Positions 24,690-34,306 of a stretch of DNA of 40,680 nucleotides are shown here, piece after piece. The notes beneath the pieces were generated by a model, which did no database searches, was not told the DNA's origin, and saw only the letters and a list, made by a program, of their open reading frames with translations. How positions within the stretch are numbered: the first letter of the stretch is position 1; each line of letters begins with the position of its first letter. Made by a program: the position numbers and the translations under genes. This DNA is from an uncultured Bacteroidales bacterium (GTDB taxonomy: Bacteria > Bacteroidota > Bacteroidia > Bacteroidales > Paludibacteraceae), in NCBI GenBank assembly GCA_903911085.1, contig CAIWCC010000266.1, positions 1-40,680 on the forward strand, given 5' to 3'.

Positions 24690-27344
24690 CTATTTTACTT
24701 TAGGTATTTTCAATGTAAAAACAGCTCCACCTTTTACGCCATTACCAGCTGAAACATTTCCATTATGGGCTTCCACAAAACCTTTTACGATAGATAAACC
24801 AAGTCCAGTTCCACCTGCTTTTGCATCTTTTCCCCGATAGAATTTATCAAAAACTGATGACAGTTCCGATTCGGGAAATCCATGTCCTTGATCGATAACT
24901 TTAAAGATGATATTTTCATCGGAAATTTGAATTTTCAATTCAATAACACTTCCTTTTGGCGAGTGTTGAGTAGCGTTCAGAATAAGATTGTGCAGCACTT
25001 GTTCTATCAATCCAAAATCAACATAAATCAACGGGAGGTCGGCCGGAATATCGATTTTGAACGTAAAAGATTCCAATTCATTTTTAAGTGATTCCGAAAC
25101 TGAGTTTACCAAGTCTTGAGCATCACACCAATCGGGATGTGGAGTAATTCTACCCGATTCAAGCCGGGACATATTCAATAAATTCTCAACCAATCTGTTC
25201 AGCCTGATGGATGCAATATTGATTTCAGCGTATAATTCCTTTTGAATTGTTACCGGAAGTTGTTGCTCCAATAAAGTTTCGGAGGAACCCATAATAGTTG
25301 CTAACGGAATGCGAAGCTCGTGCGAAATGGAGTTAAACAGTGTCTTATACAGTTTTTCCGATTCACTTATCATATAGGTCTTTTTGGTTGCATTTCGCAA
25401 CAATTCCCGTTCGTACTTACCGATAATCTGAGCAAGCGAAGATTCCCAAAATTGTTCTTCACCATGGGTAAAAACTGTGATCTGTTTTACTACAATAACA
25501 CCAAGTGTACCATTACTACCAATCAACGGATAAAATGTGTATTCGTTGGAAGGCAATGTATTTGTAAATTTCCCAGCTTTCAGTGAGTTTTTCTCTACCC
25601 AGTTAACGATACTCATTTCACTTTCAGTAAGACTGATATCGGAGCTTTCAAGTGATTTTACTTCGAGTTGATTCAAATCATTTTTTACTACAATACAACA
25701 TTCAAGTTTGAAATACCGATTAATAAAATCATCAGCGACCTTTATAACATCATCAAAGCCCGAAATAGAATTCAAATCTTTTGTCAGTTGGTACAAGGCA
25801 TTGGTTCGCTCTTCACGTATCCGTATCTTTTTTTCCTGACGACGGACTCGTGAAGTTAATGTACCATTGACCAACGCAATAATGAAAAACATGACCAACA
25901 GCAAAATATCAAGCGGCTTTTGAATAAGCAGTGTAAATTGTGGAGGAATAAAGAAATAGTCCCAGATTAATGCGCTTGCAGTGGCTGCAAACAAAACCGG
26001 ACCAGTTCCATAGAACAATGCCAGCAACGATATCATAAATAACAAGATAACAGAGACAACCTGATATCCGACAATATCTTTAACGAAATAGCTTAGTATT
26101 GAAGTTAAGGCTACAATAAGCGATACCGTGATATACTGACGGCTGTGTGATGTAAAGGGTGGAATGACTGCTTTTGCGCTAATTTTATCTTCGACAGGAG
26201 TGTCGGAGCCAAGAATGTAGACATCAATATTTCCGCTGTATTTGATTAGTCGGTTGACAAAATTGCCTAGTTTAAGTAAGGACTTCACGCTACTAAACCG
26301 AGTTTTTCCAACAATAATATGGGTTATGTTTTCTTTCTGGGCATAATTTACAATCGCTTTTACTAAATCATCGTTTGTTACTATTCGAACTTTAAATCCT
26401 AACTGCTTTGCAAGATCAATATTCAAATCGAGCTGCTCGTGATCTTTGGGTGTTAAGCGTTGAGTGGTTTCTACATAAAGAGCTTCAACATTAGCTCCCA
26501 TTGAATAAGCCAAGTTTTTTGCCCACCTTAACAAACCTGCCGATGAAGGACTCACACCAATTGCAACTAAGAAATGTAATCCCGATTTCCATGGACCACG
26601 AATCCGTTTGTCTTGCATGTAATCATGCAGTTGGTTATCGACCCGATCGGCAACAATGCGCAAGGACATTTCTCGCAAAGCGGTAATATTTCCTTTTCGG
26701 AAAAAATTATTCACAGCTTCTTTAGAGCGTTCGGGCGTATAGACTTTTCCATCCGAAAGTCGTTGAAGAAGTTCGTCGGGTGTTATATCAACCAATTCTA
26801 CATCATCGGAATTCTCGAAAACAAAGTCAGGCAAAGTTTCGCGAATAACAACACCTGTAATTTGTGCCACCGTGTCGGTTCGGCTTTCCAGATGTTGCAC
26901 ATTAAGCGTGGTGAAAACATTTATGCCGTTTTCTAACAGTTCTTGAACATCTTGATAACGCTTGTTATGACGACTTCCCGGTGCGTTAGTGTGTGCTAAC
27001 TCATCCACTAACACAATCTGAGGGTTACGAGCTATAATAGCGTCTAAGTCCATCTCTTGTACTGAAGTGGACTTATATTCAATCGTTTTGCGGGGAATTA
27101 TTTCAAACCCATGTACTAAAGCAACAGTTTCTTTCCGGTTATGTGTTTCCACGTAACCAACAACAATGTCATTTCCCTTCTTCTTTTCATCATGTGCTGC
27201 CTGAAGCATGGTGTAGGTTTTACCTACACCAGCACACATTCCAAAGAAAATCTTTAGTTTTCCCCGTTTACTTTTCTCTTCTTCTTTCGCTAATGCAGCA
27301 AGAAGTTCATCGGGGTTAGGTCTTTCAACTTCGAGGTTATTCAT
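24690..27344 (-). CDS. kdpD: sensor histidine kinase KdpD
   Basis: This 884-aa membrane kinase senses potassium or turgor and phosphorylates KdpE. The N-terminal KdpD domain has Walker A GMCAGVGKT (35-43) and VDELAHTNAPGSRH. A Usp-like domain spans about 250-375. Four membrane helices (DUF4118) lie near 400-500, with ALIWDYFFIPPQFTL. A GAF-like region follows (about 530-650). The kinase core has H675 in SHELRIPLA, N-box NLILNATQHS and G2 GGTGLGLSIVKGF. The motif reads HELRIP rather than the usual HELRTP. Its ATG overlaps the kdpC stop by 4 nt, so it is the last gene of the operon. Confidence 0.96.
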   Translation of the reverse strand: MNNLEVERPNPDELLAALAKEEEKSKRGKLKIFFGMCAGVGKTYTMLQAAHDEKKKGNDIVVGYVETHNRKETVALVHGFEIIPRKTIEYKSTSVQEMDLDAIIARNPQIVLVDELAHTNAPGSRHNKRYQDVQELLENGINVFTTLNVQHLESRTDTVAQITGVVIRETLPDFVFENSDDVELVDITPDELLQRLSDGKVYTPERSKEAVNNFFRKGNITALREMSLRIVADRVDNQLHDYMQDKRIRGPWKSGLHFLVAIGVSPSSAGLLRWAKNLAYSMGANVEALYVETTQRLTPKDHEQLDLNIDLAKQLGFKVRIVTNDDLVKAIVNYAQKENITHIIVGKTRFSSVKSLLKLGNFVNRLIKYSGNIDVYILGSDTPVEDKISAKAVIPPFTSHSRQYITVSLIVALTSILSYFVKDIVGYQVVSVILLFMISLLALFYGTGPVLFAATASALIWDYFFIPPQFTLLIQKPLDILLLVMFFIIALVNGTLTSRVRRQEKKIRIREERTNALYQLTKDLNSISGFDDVIKVADDFINRYFKLECCIVVKNDLNQLEVKSLESSDISLTESEMSIVNWVEKNSLKAGKFTNTLPSNEYTFYPLIGSNGTLGVIVVKQITVFTHGEEQFWESSLAQIIGKYERELLRNATKKTYMISESEKLYKTLFNSISHELRIPLATIMGSSETLLEQQLPVTIQKELYAEINIASIRLNRLVENLLNMSRLESGRITPHPDWCDAQDLVNSVSESLKNELESFTFKIDIPADLPLIYVDFGLIEQVLHNLILNATQHSPKGSVIELKIQISDENIIFKVIDQGHGFPESELSSVFDKFYRGKDAKAGGTGLGLSIVKGFVEAHNGNVSAGNGVKGGAVFTLKIPKVK

Positions 27345-27913
27345 TTTAGTTTATCTAGTGCGATATTCAGTAATAATACATTCACCCTATTTTCGCCAAG
27401 ACACATTAGTTGAGGTGCTTCATACATCTTTTCAACAAGTGATTTCAACTTTTGTTTTTGTACATTAGTAAAATGCCGTGCTGTTGCAATCCGATTAATT
27501 TGTAAATCAGCAGCATTAGGTGAAATATGATGGTCGAGACCACTTGCCGAAGCAAAAAGCATTTCTGATGGAACATCCGCGTTTTTATCCAGTTGATTGA
27601 ATGCTATAAACTTATTTTTCCGTTCAATATACTGATCTTTTAGTTTTTTGCTAGTCAAACCGTAATTACTGCCGCCCGAAGGTAATGGATTATTTCCAAT
27701 TGCCGAAGGACGAGAAGTAAAATAAATGATGCTGTCTGATTGTTGTCCGATAAGTTCACTTCCAATTATTTTATTGTCTTTTAAAATCAGGCTACCATTA
27801 GCTTGATGTGGAAAAACAACTTGTGCAATTCCAGTAACTAAAAGTGGGTATACAATCCCGGTAAGAATGGTAAATACCAGAAATATTTTTAATGCGATAC
27901 CAAATGTTTTCAT
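27341..27913 (-). CDS. kdpC: potassium-transporting ATPase subunit KdpC
   Basis: KdpC is a single-pass subunit that stabilises ATP binding to KdpB in the KdpFABC pump. The protein is 190 aa. One membrane helix near residues 8-30 is followed by a periplasmic domain with family stretches SELIGQ, FTSRPSAI, NPLPSGGSNYGLTS, FASASGLDHHISPNAA and RVNVLLLNIALD. It lies 10 nt after kdpB and overlaps kdpD by 4 nt. Confidence 0.96.
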   Translation of the reverse strand: MKTFGIALKIFLVFTILTGIVYPLLVTGIAQVVFPHQANGSLILKDNKIIGSELIGQQSDSIIYFTSRPSAIGNNPLPSGGSNYGLTSKKLKDQYIERKNKFIAFNQLDKNADVPSEMLFASASGLDHHISPNAADLQINRIATARHFTNVQKQKLKSLVEKMYEAPQLMCLGENRVNVLLLNIALDKLK

Positions 27914-27923
27914 ATTCTTGAAT

Positions 27924-30002
27924 TTATAAATTAATCAATATGTCGATAATCTTGATTCCGATAAATGGGGCAATCAATCCGCCTAATCCATAAATCAGTA
28001 AATTTTTAGTCAAAGCACGGTTTGCTGAAATCGGTTTATAAGCCACACCTTTTAATGCCAATGGAATAAGTGCAATGATAATAAGTGCATTGAAAATAAT
28101 GGCACTCATAATGGCACTTTCAGGTGAGCCCAGCTTCATAATGTTCAGTGCTGCCAAAGGTCCTTGTCCGTTGGTTCCTGCATATAGTGCAATGGAAATA
28201 GCTGGAATAATTGCAAAGTATTTCGCCACATCATTGGCAATGCTAAAGGTAGTAAGAGCGCCACGAGTCATAAGCAATTGTTTACCTACTTCCACTACTT
28301 CAATTAATTTAGTTGGGTTACTATCCAAATCCACCATGTTACCGGCTTCGCGAGCCGCTTGCGTCCCTGAATTCATAGCTATACCAACATCAGCTTGCGC
28401 TAAAGCAGGAGCATCGTTTGTACCGTCACCAATCATTCCGACCAAGTGCCCTTTTTCCTGTTCTTCACGAATTCTACGCAATTTATCTTCGGGTGTAGCT
28501 TCTGCCATAAAATCATCTACACCTGCTTCGGCAGCAATGGCGGCAGCGGTTAATGAATTATCTCCGGTAATCATTACGGTGCGAATTCCCATTTGACGAA
28601 GTTCAGCAAAACGTTGTTTGATACCACCTTTTACAATGTCTTTCAGGTGAATCACACCCAATACCTTATTGCCCTCGGCTACAACCAGCGGTGTTGCTCC
28701 CAGTCGTGCCAAATCAGATACTGCATCAATAACTTTTTGAGAGAAAACTCCATTATTTTCTTCGATAAAAGCACGGATAGCTTGCGATGAACCTTTCCGA
28801 ATCTGATGAACTTTTCCTTCGGGCATTTTCAAATCCACACCACTCATTCTTGATTGTGCGGTAAAAGGAATAAATGTTGCATGCAAATTAGTTATGTCGC
28901 GACCACGGATATTGAATTTTTCTTTAGCTAATACCACAATCGAACGTCCTTCGGGTGTTTCGTCGGAAAGTGACGAAAGTTGGGCGGCGTCTGCCAATTC
29001 TTCAACTGTTACATTTTCAGCCGGAATAAAGTCAGTTGCCATACGGTTTCCTAATGTGATTGTTCCTGTTTTGTCGAGCAAAAGTACGTCCACATCACCG
29101 GCAGATTCAATAGCACGTCCGCTGGTTGCAATTACATTACGTTGGATAAGTCTGTCCATTCCACTGATACCTATAGCACTCAATAACCCCCCAATTGTAG
29201 TTGGGATAAGACATACCAGCAAAGCAATTAATACGGGTATAGATAAGTTATGTGATTGTGATATTCCCGAAGCATTTAAGCTATATCCAAAGAATGCAGG
29301 AAGTGTAACCACTGCCAAAAGGAAGATAATGGATAAGCCCGACAACAAAATAGTTAATGCAATTTCATTTGGTGTTTTCTGACGTTTAGCTCCTTCCACC
29401 AAGGCAATCATACGGTCGATGAACGTATCGCCAGCATCGGCTGATATACGAATGAGAATTCTGTCGCTCAATACTTTTGTACCGCCAGTTACTGCTGAAC
29501 GGTCACCACCACTTTCGCGGATTACCGGAGCTGATTCACCTGTTATGGCTGACTCATCCACACTCGCAATTCCTTCTATCACTTCTCCGTCAGATGGGAT
29601 TACATCATTCACTTCGCAAACCACAATGTCACCTTTACGCAAATCGGGAGCCAATACTTCTGTTTCTTTGTCTCCAACCATTTTACGCGCAACGGTCTGT
29701 GTACGATTTTTACGCAAACTTTCAGCCTGAGCTTTTCCACGTCCTTCGGCTATTGCTTCGGAGAAATTGGCGAATAGCACCGTAAACCAAAGCCAAACGG
29801 ATATCTGTAAATTGAAAGATGAATATCCTCCCTGAAAAATTTCGAGAAAAACAATGATAGTCGTCAAAAGTGCTCCGATACCAACTATAAATATAACCGG
29901 ATTTTTTATCAGTAATGCGGGACTTAGTTTTTTTACGCTGTCTTTTAATGCCCGTGCAAGTAGTTTCTTATTAAAGATACTTTTATTTGATTTTGTTGTC
30001 AT
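27924..30002 (-). CDS. kdpB: potassium-transporting P-type ATPase subunit KdpB
   Basis: KdpB is the ATP-hydrolysing P-type subunit of the high-affinity K+ pump. The protein is 692 aa. The phosphorylated Asp is D310 in [18 protein letters not shown] lies at 154-157; the equivalent Ser in E. coli is a regulatory phosphorylation site. [10 protein letters not shown] and [16 protein letters not shown] form the hinge and P domain. Membrane helices flank these domains. It is complete, with spacing of 10 to 12 nt to its neighbours in the operon. Confidence 0.98.
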   Translation of the reverse strand: MTTKSNKSIFNKKLLARALKDSVKKLSPALLIKNPVIFIVGIGALLTTIIVFLEIFQGGYSSFNLQISVWLWFTVLFANFSEAIAEGRGKAQAESLRKNRTQTVARKMVGDKETEVLAPDLRKGDIVVCEVNDVIPSDGEVIEGIASVDESAITGESAPVIRESGGDRSAVTGGTKVLSDRILIRISADAGDTFIDRMIALVEGAKRQKTPNEIALTILLSGLSIIFLLAVVTLPAFFGYSLNASGISQSHNLSIPVLIALLVCLIPTTIGGLLSAIGISGMDRLIQRNVIATSGRAIESAGDVDVLLLDKTGTITLGNRMATDFIPAENVTVEELADAAQLSSLSDETPEGRSIVVLAKEKFNIRGRDITNLHATFIPFTAQSRMSGVDLKMPEGKVHQIRKGSSQAIRAFIEENNGVFSQKVIDAVSDLARLGATPLVVAEGNKVLGVIHLKDIVKGGIKQRFAELRQMGIRTVMITGDNSLTAAAIAAEAGVDDFMAEATPEDKLRRIREEQEKGHLVGMIGDGTNDAPALAQADVGIAMNSGTQAAREAGNMVDLDSNPTKLIEVVEVGKQLLMTRGALTTFSIANDVAKYFAIIPAISIALYAGTNGQGPLAALNIMKLGSPESAIMSAIIFNALIIIALIPLALKGVAYKPISANRALTKNLLIYGLGGLIAPFIGIKIIDILINL

Positions 30003-30014
30003 GATGCTAAATGA

Positions 30015-31709
30015 TTAAAATGTAATTCCATTATTCATTAATAAATGTTCTACAATTGGTCCAAATGATAAGGCAGGGAAATAGGTCAACCCACCGACGA
30101 TAAGTATAACGCCGATTAATAACAACACAAACAACCAGTTATCAGTTTGGAAAGTTCCAGTCGATGGGGGTGTAATTTTCTTCTTCGCCATATTTCCTGC
30201 AATTGCGAGAATAGGTATAATCACTCCGAAACGTCCTATCAACATTCCAAATCCAAGAAGCAGATTATAAAAAACCGTATTGGCGTTTAACCCCGCAAAC
30301 GCACTACCATTGTTTCCTGCTGCTGAGCTGAAAGCGTATAAAATTTCGGAGAATCCATGTGGTCCTGCATTATTTAAACTAGAAAGTCCGAGGCTGCTTA
30401 CCGATGCCCATGCGGTAAATAATAGAATAACAAATGATGTTGCAAGGTTTGCAATAATAGCCATTGTGACTTCAAATGCTTCCACTTTCTTGCCCAAATA
30501 TTCAGGTGAGCGCCCCACCATTAATCCGGCAATGAATACAGTGAGAATAATAAATACAACCATACCGTAAATACCTGCACCCACACCACCAAAGATAATC
30601 TCGCCAAGCATTATATTAATCATAGCAACCATTCCTGCAAGAGGAGATAAACTATCGTGCATGGCGTTTACGGAACCATTGGATGCCGCTGATGTAGAGG
30701 TTGACCAAATAACGCTGTTGGTTATCCCGAAACGTGTCTCCTTTCCTTCCATTAGTGCTGAATGACCAAGAATTGGATTGGCAGAATATTCACTATACAA
30801 TGAAATGGCTAAACCGCTGAGTAGTAATATCAGCATAACAATAAAAATTGTCCAACCCTGACGTTTAGAACCTACCATTTTGCCGTAAGTAAAAGTCAGT
30901 CCGGCAGGGATGAGTAAAATGGCAAGCATTTCAAGTAGATTGCTAAGCGGAGTCGGGTTTTCAAATGGATGGGCACTATTGGCATTGAAAAATCCGCCAC
31001 CGTTTGTTCCAAGTTGTTTAATTGCTTCCTGCGAAGCAACCGGACCCATTGGGATTACCTGTGTAGTTCCCTGAAGCGTGTGTGCAGTTTGATAAGTGTC
31101 AAAGTTTTGGATAACGCCTTGTCCCACCAGAAAAATAGCAAATAATATTGAGAGTGGCAAAAGAACATATAAGGTAGAACGGGTTAATTCAACCCAAAAA
31201 TTGCCTAACTTGTCTGTCGTCTTACGTGAAAGTCCTTTGGTCAAAGCCAATAAAACAGCTATTCCGGTGGCTGCACTCACAAAGTTCTGAACGGTAAGAG
31301 CCAACATTTGTACCAAATAGCTCAATGTGGTTTCTCCGGCGTAACCTTGCCAGTTGGTGTTAGTCATAAAACTCACAGCCGTGTTGAATGCTGAATGCCA
31401 AGACACATTAGGTAAATTTGTAGGATTTAAAGGAAGGTATGCCTGAGTAAGTTGAAGCAGGAATACAAACAAAAATCCGATAAGGTTGAAGGTCAACATT
31501 CCGAAAGCATAGGTTTTCCAGTTTGTTTCTTCAGTTGCGTCAACGCCAACAAGTTTGTAAGTTAGCATTTCGAGCCAACCAAGTGGAGCCGACATCAGAT
31601 GTTTCTCGCCGGTAAACACCATGTACATGAAATTTCCCAGAATAGGTGTTAAGCCTATCAATAGTCCGAGAAAGATGATAATCTGTAAAAAATCATAAGT
31701 TGTGAACAT
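30015..31709 (-). CDS. kdpA: potassium-transporting ATPase subunit KdpA
   Basis: KdpA is the K+-selective channel-like subunit of KdpFABC. The protein is 564 aa with about ten membrane helices. Selectivity-filter segments are SFMTNTNWQGY (113-123), GTNGGGFFNANSAHP (234-248) and SAAGNNGSAFAG near the C-terminus. Fold and length match the family. kdpF lies 31 nt upstream and kdpB 12 nt downstream. Confidence 0.98.
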   Translation of the reverse strand: MFTTYDFLQIIIFLGLLIGLTPILGNFMYMVFTGEKHLMSAPLGWLEMLTYKLVGVDATEETNWKTYAFGMLTFNLIGFLFVFLLQLTQAYLPLNPTNLPNVSWHSAFNTAVSFMTNTNWQGYAGETTLSYLVQMLALTVQNFVSAATGIAVLLALTKGLSRKTTDKLGNFWVELTRSTLYVLLPLSILFAIFLVGQGVIQNFDTYQTAHTLQGTTQVIPMGPVASQEAIKQLGTNGGGFFNANSAHPFENPTPLSNLLEMLAILLIPAGLTFTYGKMVGSKRQGWTIFIVMLILLLSGLAISLYSEYSANPILGHSALMEGKETRFGITNSVIWSTSTSAASNGSVNAMHDSLSPLAGMVAMINIMLGEIIFGGVGAGIYGMVVFIILTVFIAGLMVGRSPEYLGKKVEAFEVTMAIIANLATSFVILLFTAWASVSSLGLSSLNNAGPHGFSEILYAFSSAAGNNGSAFAGLNANTVFYNLLLGFGMLIGRFGVIIPILAIAGNMAKKKITPPSTGTFQTDNWLFVLLLIGVILIVGGLTYFPALSFGPIVEHLLMNNGITF

Positions 31710-31740
31710 ACGTTTTTAGTATTAAGAGAATTATTTGACG

Positions 31741-31872
31741 TTAGAATTTTTCGGGCTTAATCAGTGAATAAATTAAATATCCCAGTATAGCCAATGCTAT
31801 AATTGCTCCAATGATATACCCACTTGGGGTGCTCATTTCATTTGTTGCTACCATTAATAGTTTTGTTTCCAT
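31741..31872 (-). CDS. kdpF: KdpF small membrane subunit
   Basis: This 43-aa protein has one membrane helix (about 19-37) and ends GYLIYSLIKPEKF, the hallmark of KdpF, which stabilises the KdpABC complex. It lies just before kdpA. The ORF has an extra polar N-terminus of about 17 residues compared with the ~29-aa E. coli protein; an internal ATG at residue 7 or 13 could be the real start. Confidence 0.9.
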   Translation of the reverse strand: METKLLMVATNEMSTPSGYIIGAIIALAILGYLIYSLIKPEKF

Positions 31873-31952
31873 TTTGAGTTAGTTTTTAAATATTGAATAG
31901 ATGAATGTTATCATCTTCATTGTTTTCTATGTTGTTTTTTCTGAATTGTAAT

Positions 31953-32090
31953 TTATGTATCCGACTCTTTATCGAATAACATTTTGTCGTAAAATTCACC
32001 ATATCCGCTGATTCGTGCGAAAAGCAATCCGGCAGCTATGAAAGAAATAACACATCCAACTAGTTCAAGTAATCCAATTATTGCTTCCAT
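31953..32090 (-). CDS. 45-aa single-pass membrane protein leading the kdp operon
   Basis: MEAIIGLLELVGCVISFIAA and further Gly/Leu residues form one membrane helix, followed by a polar tail RISGYGEFYDKMLFDKESDT. I do not recognise the family. It is the first gene after the kdp promoter, 80 nt before kdpF, and is most likely transcribed with it. It may be an additional small subunit or regulator of the Kdp pump; this is inference from position. Confidence 0.65.
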   Translation of the reverse strand: MEAIIGLLELVGCVISFIAAGLLFARISGYGEFYDKMLFDKESDT

Positions 32091-32111
32091 TATATTTATT
32101 TGTTAAAAACT

Positions 32112-32134
32112 GCTTAAAAAATTGTTGTTTAAGC
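32112..32134 (-). promoter_or_regulatory. inverted repeat in the kdp leader
   Basis: GCTTAAA (32112-32118... on the plus strand) and TTTAAGC (32128-32134) form a 7-bp inverted repeat between the proposed transcription start and the first kdp gene. It could be a leader hairpin or an operator. Confidence 0.35.
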
Positions 32135-32151
32135 TTCTTGTTTATCCGATG

Positions 32152-32159
32152 CAAAAATA
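32152..32159 (-). promoter_or_regulatory. -7 box of the kdp operon
   Basis: On the minus strand the bases read TATTTTTG, matching TAnnTTTG, 61 nt before the 45-aa gene. The -33 region is poor, as expected for an activated promoter. Confidence 0.55.
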
Positions 32160-32201
32160 TAATGAAAGGTATAAGGGTAAAATCAAAAAGATAAGGTTGG
32201 A

Positions 32202-32222
32202 TATAAAGATTTTGTAAAGATT
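32202..32222 (-). promoter_or_regulatory. KdpE-type direct repeat ahead of kdp
   Basis: Read toward kdp, AATCTTTACA and AATCTTTATA repeat with an 11-nt period. The proximal edge lies exactly 42 nt before the -7 box at 32152-32159. Nineteen of the 20 repeat bases equal those ahead of the KimA-like gene (21291-21311), with the same spacing. Confidence 0.65.
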
Positions 32223-32381
32223 GATTTTATAATCATTTTAAAGGTCATTTACAACACATTAAATTATATTTAAACATGAATAATATGAAGACAATTGCAT
32301 TAAAACCTTTTTCTACTATTATTTTATTGATTAAACGAGAAATAAATATCTGTAAACGTGTGGAATCCGTTCAAAATAATT

Positions 32382-32389
32382 AATTTTGT
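32382..32389 (+). promoter_or_regulatory. -7 box of the second kinase/regulator pair
   Basis: TAATTTTG matches TAnnTTTG, 44 nt before the kinase ATG. The KdpE-type repeat at 32202-32222 lies between this divergent promoter and kdp. Confidence 0.45.
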
Positions 32390-32433
32390 GGAATTTTGTT
32401 TCAATAATTGTTCGTTATTAGATACTCGTTTGT

Positions 32434-33534
32434 ATGAATATTAAGTATTTCAATCAAAATACAAGAAATCAGTTTATTATAAGTATTATTGTGACAATTT
32501 TAGTCTCAATAATATGTTATTCACTATCTGATTTTATCGGATACCGTAGCGTAGCTTTACTTTTGTTAGCCACAGTTTCAATTCTTTCAATTTTTCTAAC
32601 TATTTATCCAGTGTTAATGGCAGCCACCATGAGCGCATTAATCTGGGATTATTTTTTTATTCCGCCACATTTTACTTTTCATATCGAGAGTTCGGATGAT
32701 GTGTTAATGTTGCTCATGTATTTTGTTATAGCATTGATAAACGGTGTTTTAACATCCAAAGTCCGAGAATTGGAGAAATTAGAATTACAAAAAGAAGAAC
32801 GGCACAATACAATTAAGCTTTACAAAACACTTTTCGATTCACTTTCGCACGAACTACGAACTCCAATTGCAACAATCGTAGGCGCATCCGACAATTTATT
32901 ACAAAAAAATTCGAACGTTTCTGAAATTGACAAATCGAATTTATTGGAGGAAATATCAATTGCGTCATTTCGTTTGAACCGATTGATTGATAATTTGTTG
33001 AATATGCAACGACTTGAATCGGGAATGCTAAAAATTAAGCCCGATTGGTGTGAAATAAATGAACTGATAAATTCATCGGTTCATCGTTTAAAAACTGAAC
33101 TTTCTACTCATAAATTAACGATTGAGATACAAGACGATTTCCCAATTATTAAATTGGATGCTGGATTAATAGAGCAAGCATTTTTTAATTTGTTACACAA
33201 TGAAACTTTATATACACCAGCCGATTCAAGTATAGCAATTACAGCCAATTATACAAAGTACAATTTGATAGTAACAATTAGTGACAATGGAAAAGGTTTT
33301 CAGGAAGATGAACTAAAATTGTTATTTACCAAGTTTTATCGTTCTTCTGCCAAAACTACAGGAGGCACAGGACTTGGCTTATCCATTGTGAAAGGATTTG
33401 TGGAAGCACATGGTGGAAAAGTTAAAGTAGAAAATAATCATCCAAATGGAGCAAAGTTCACACTCGAAATTCCGATTGAAGTTTTAAAGATTGACGATTT
33501 TAATGAAAATATGGGTGTTGAAACAAAGCAATAA
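32434..33534 (+). CDS. KdpD-like histidine kinase lacking the sensory N-terminus
   Basis: This 366-aa membrane kinase aligns with the C-terminal half of KdpD. Four membrane helices of the DUF4118 type (about 12-110) contain ALIWDYFFIPPHFTF. The kinase core follows directly, with H139 in SHELRTPIA, LIEQAFFNLLHNET as N-box, ISDNGKGFQED and GGTGLGLSIVKGFVEAHGG. The KdpD ATP-binding/Usp domains and the GAF region are absent. Nothing suggests recent truncation: it has its own start, promoter and downstream regulator 11 nt away. It is probably a second input for potassium genes or a paralogue with its own signal. Confidence 0.88.
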   Translation: MNIKYFNQNTRNQFIISIIVTILVSIICYSLSDFIGYRSVALLLLATVSILSIFLTIYPVLMAATMSALIWDYFFIPPHFTFHIESSDDVLMLLMYFVIALINGVLTSKVRELEKLELQKEERHNTIKLYKTLFDSLSHELRTPIATIVGASDNLLQKNSNVSEIDKSNLLEEISIASFRLNRLIDNLLNMQRLESGMLKIKPDWCEINELINSSVHRLKTELSTHKLTIEIQDDFPIIKLDAGLIEQAFFNLLHNETLYTPADSSIAITANYTKYNLIVTISDNGKGFQEDELKLLFTKFYRSSAKTTGGTGLGLSIVKGFVEAHGGKVKVENNHPNGAKFTLEIPIEVLKIDDFNENMGVETKQ

Positions 33535-33545
33535 ACCGACCAATT

Positions 33546-34241
33546 ATGAGTAGCAAAATGAACATATTGATTATTGATGACGAAGTGCAGATAAGAAAAC
33601 TGCTAGAGATCACATTGATAAGTAACGATTATCATACTACTTCGGCATCCACGGCCAAAGAAGGAATTACAATGGCTGTTGTTCATCCACCCGATTTGAT
33701 TGTATTAGATTTAGGTTTGCCCGACGAAGATGGTCAAGTGGTTTTATGTAAATTGCGTGAATGGTTTTTGGGTGCAATTATTATTCTTTCGGTGAGAAGC
33801 TCAGAAGAAGATATAGTAAAAGCACTTGACAACGGAGCCAATGATTATTTAACAAAACCCTTTCGCACAGGTGAATTATTGGCACGTATACGCACTTCAT
33901 TGCGACAAACTCAAAATACAGCACCTATTCAAAAATTGGAATTTGATAATTTAATTATCGACTTAACAACAAGAACTGTAACGCTTGATAATGAGCAGTT
34001 AAAGTTAACCGCTACGGAGTATTCATTACTAACATTACTTGCCAAAAATGACGGCAAAGTATTGACTCATCAATATATACTTCGCAATATATGGGGACCT
34101 GGTTACACGCAACAATCTCAATATCTCCGAGTTTTTGTGGGTCAACTGCGCAAAAAGATTGAACCAAATCACAATAATCCCAAATTTATACTTACCGAAT
34201 CGGGCATTGGTTATCGTTTCTGTCAAAAAATAGAAGAATAG
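33546..34241 (+). CDS. KdpE-like response regulator (second copy)
   Basis: This 231-aa OmpR-family regulator has D55 in LIVLDLGLPD, the Lys of YLTKPF and a winged helix ending ESGIGYRFCQK. It is very similar to the KdpE at 23920. It follows the short kinase after 11 nt and forms a two-component pair with it. Both regulators probably recognise related DNA, since recognition-helix sequences around QSQYLRVFVGQLRKKIE are nearly the same. Confidence 0.9.
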   Translation: MSSKMNILIIDDEVQIRKLLEITLISNDYHTTSASTAKEGITMAVVHPPDLIVLDLGLPDEDGQVVLCKLREWFLGAIIILSVRSSEEDIVKALDNGANDYLTKPFRTGELLARIRTSLRQTQNTAPIQKLEFDNLIIDLTTRTVTLDNEQLKLTATEYSLLTLLAKNDGKVLTHQYILRNIWGPGYTQQSQYLRVFVGQLRKKIEPNHNNPKFILTESGIGYRFCQKIEE

Positions 34242-34253
34242 CTGAATTTGTTA

Positions 34254-34261
34254 TATCTTTG
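34254..34261 (+). promoter_or_regulatory. -7 box of the Smr gene
   Basis: TATCTTTG matches TAnnTTTG, 45 nt before the ATG. Confidence 0.5.
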
Positions 34262-34306
34262 TAATTCGGTTTTCTGAATATTTACAAACAAAAACATGAA
34301 TATACA

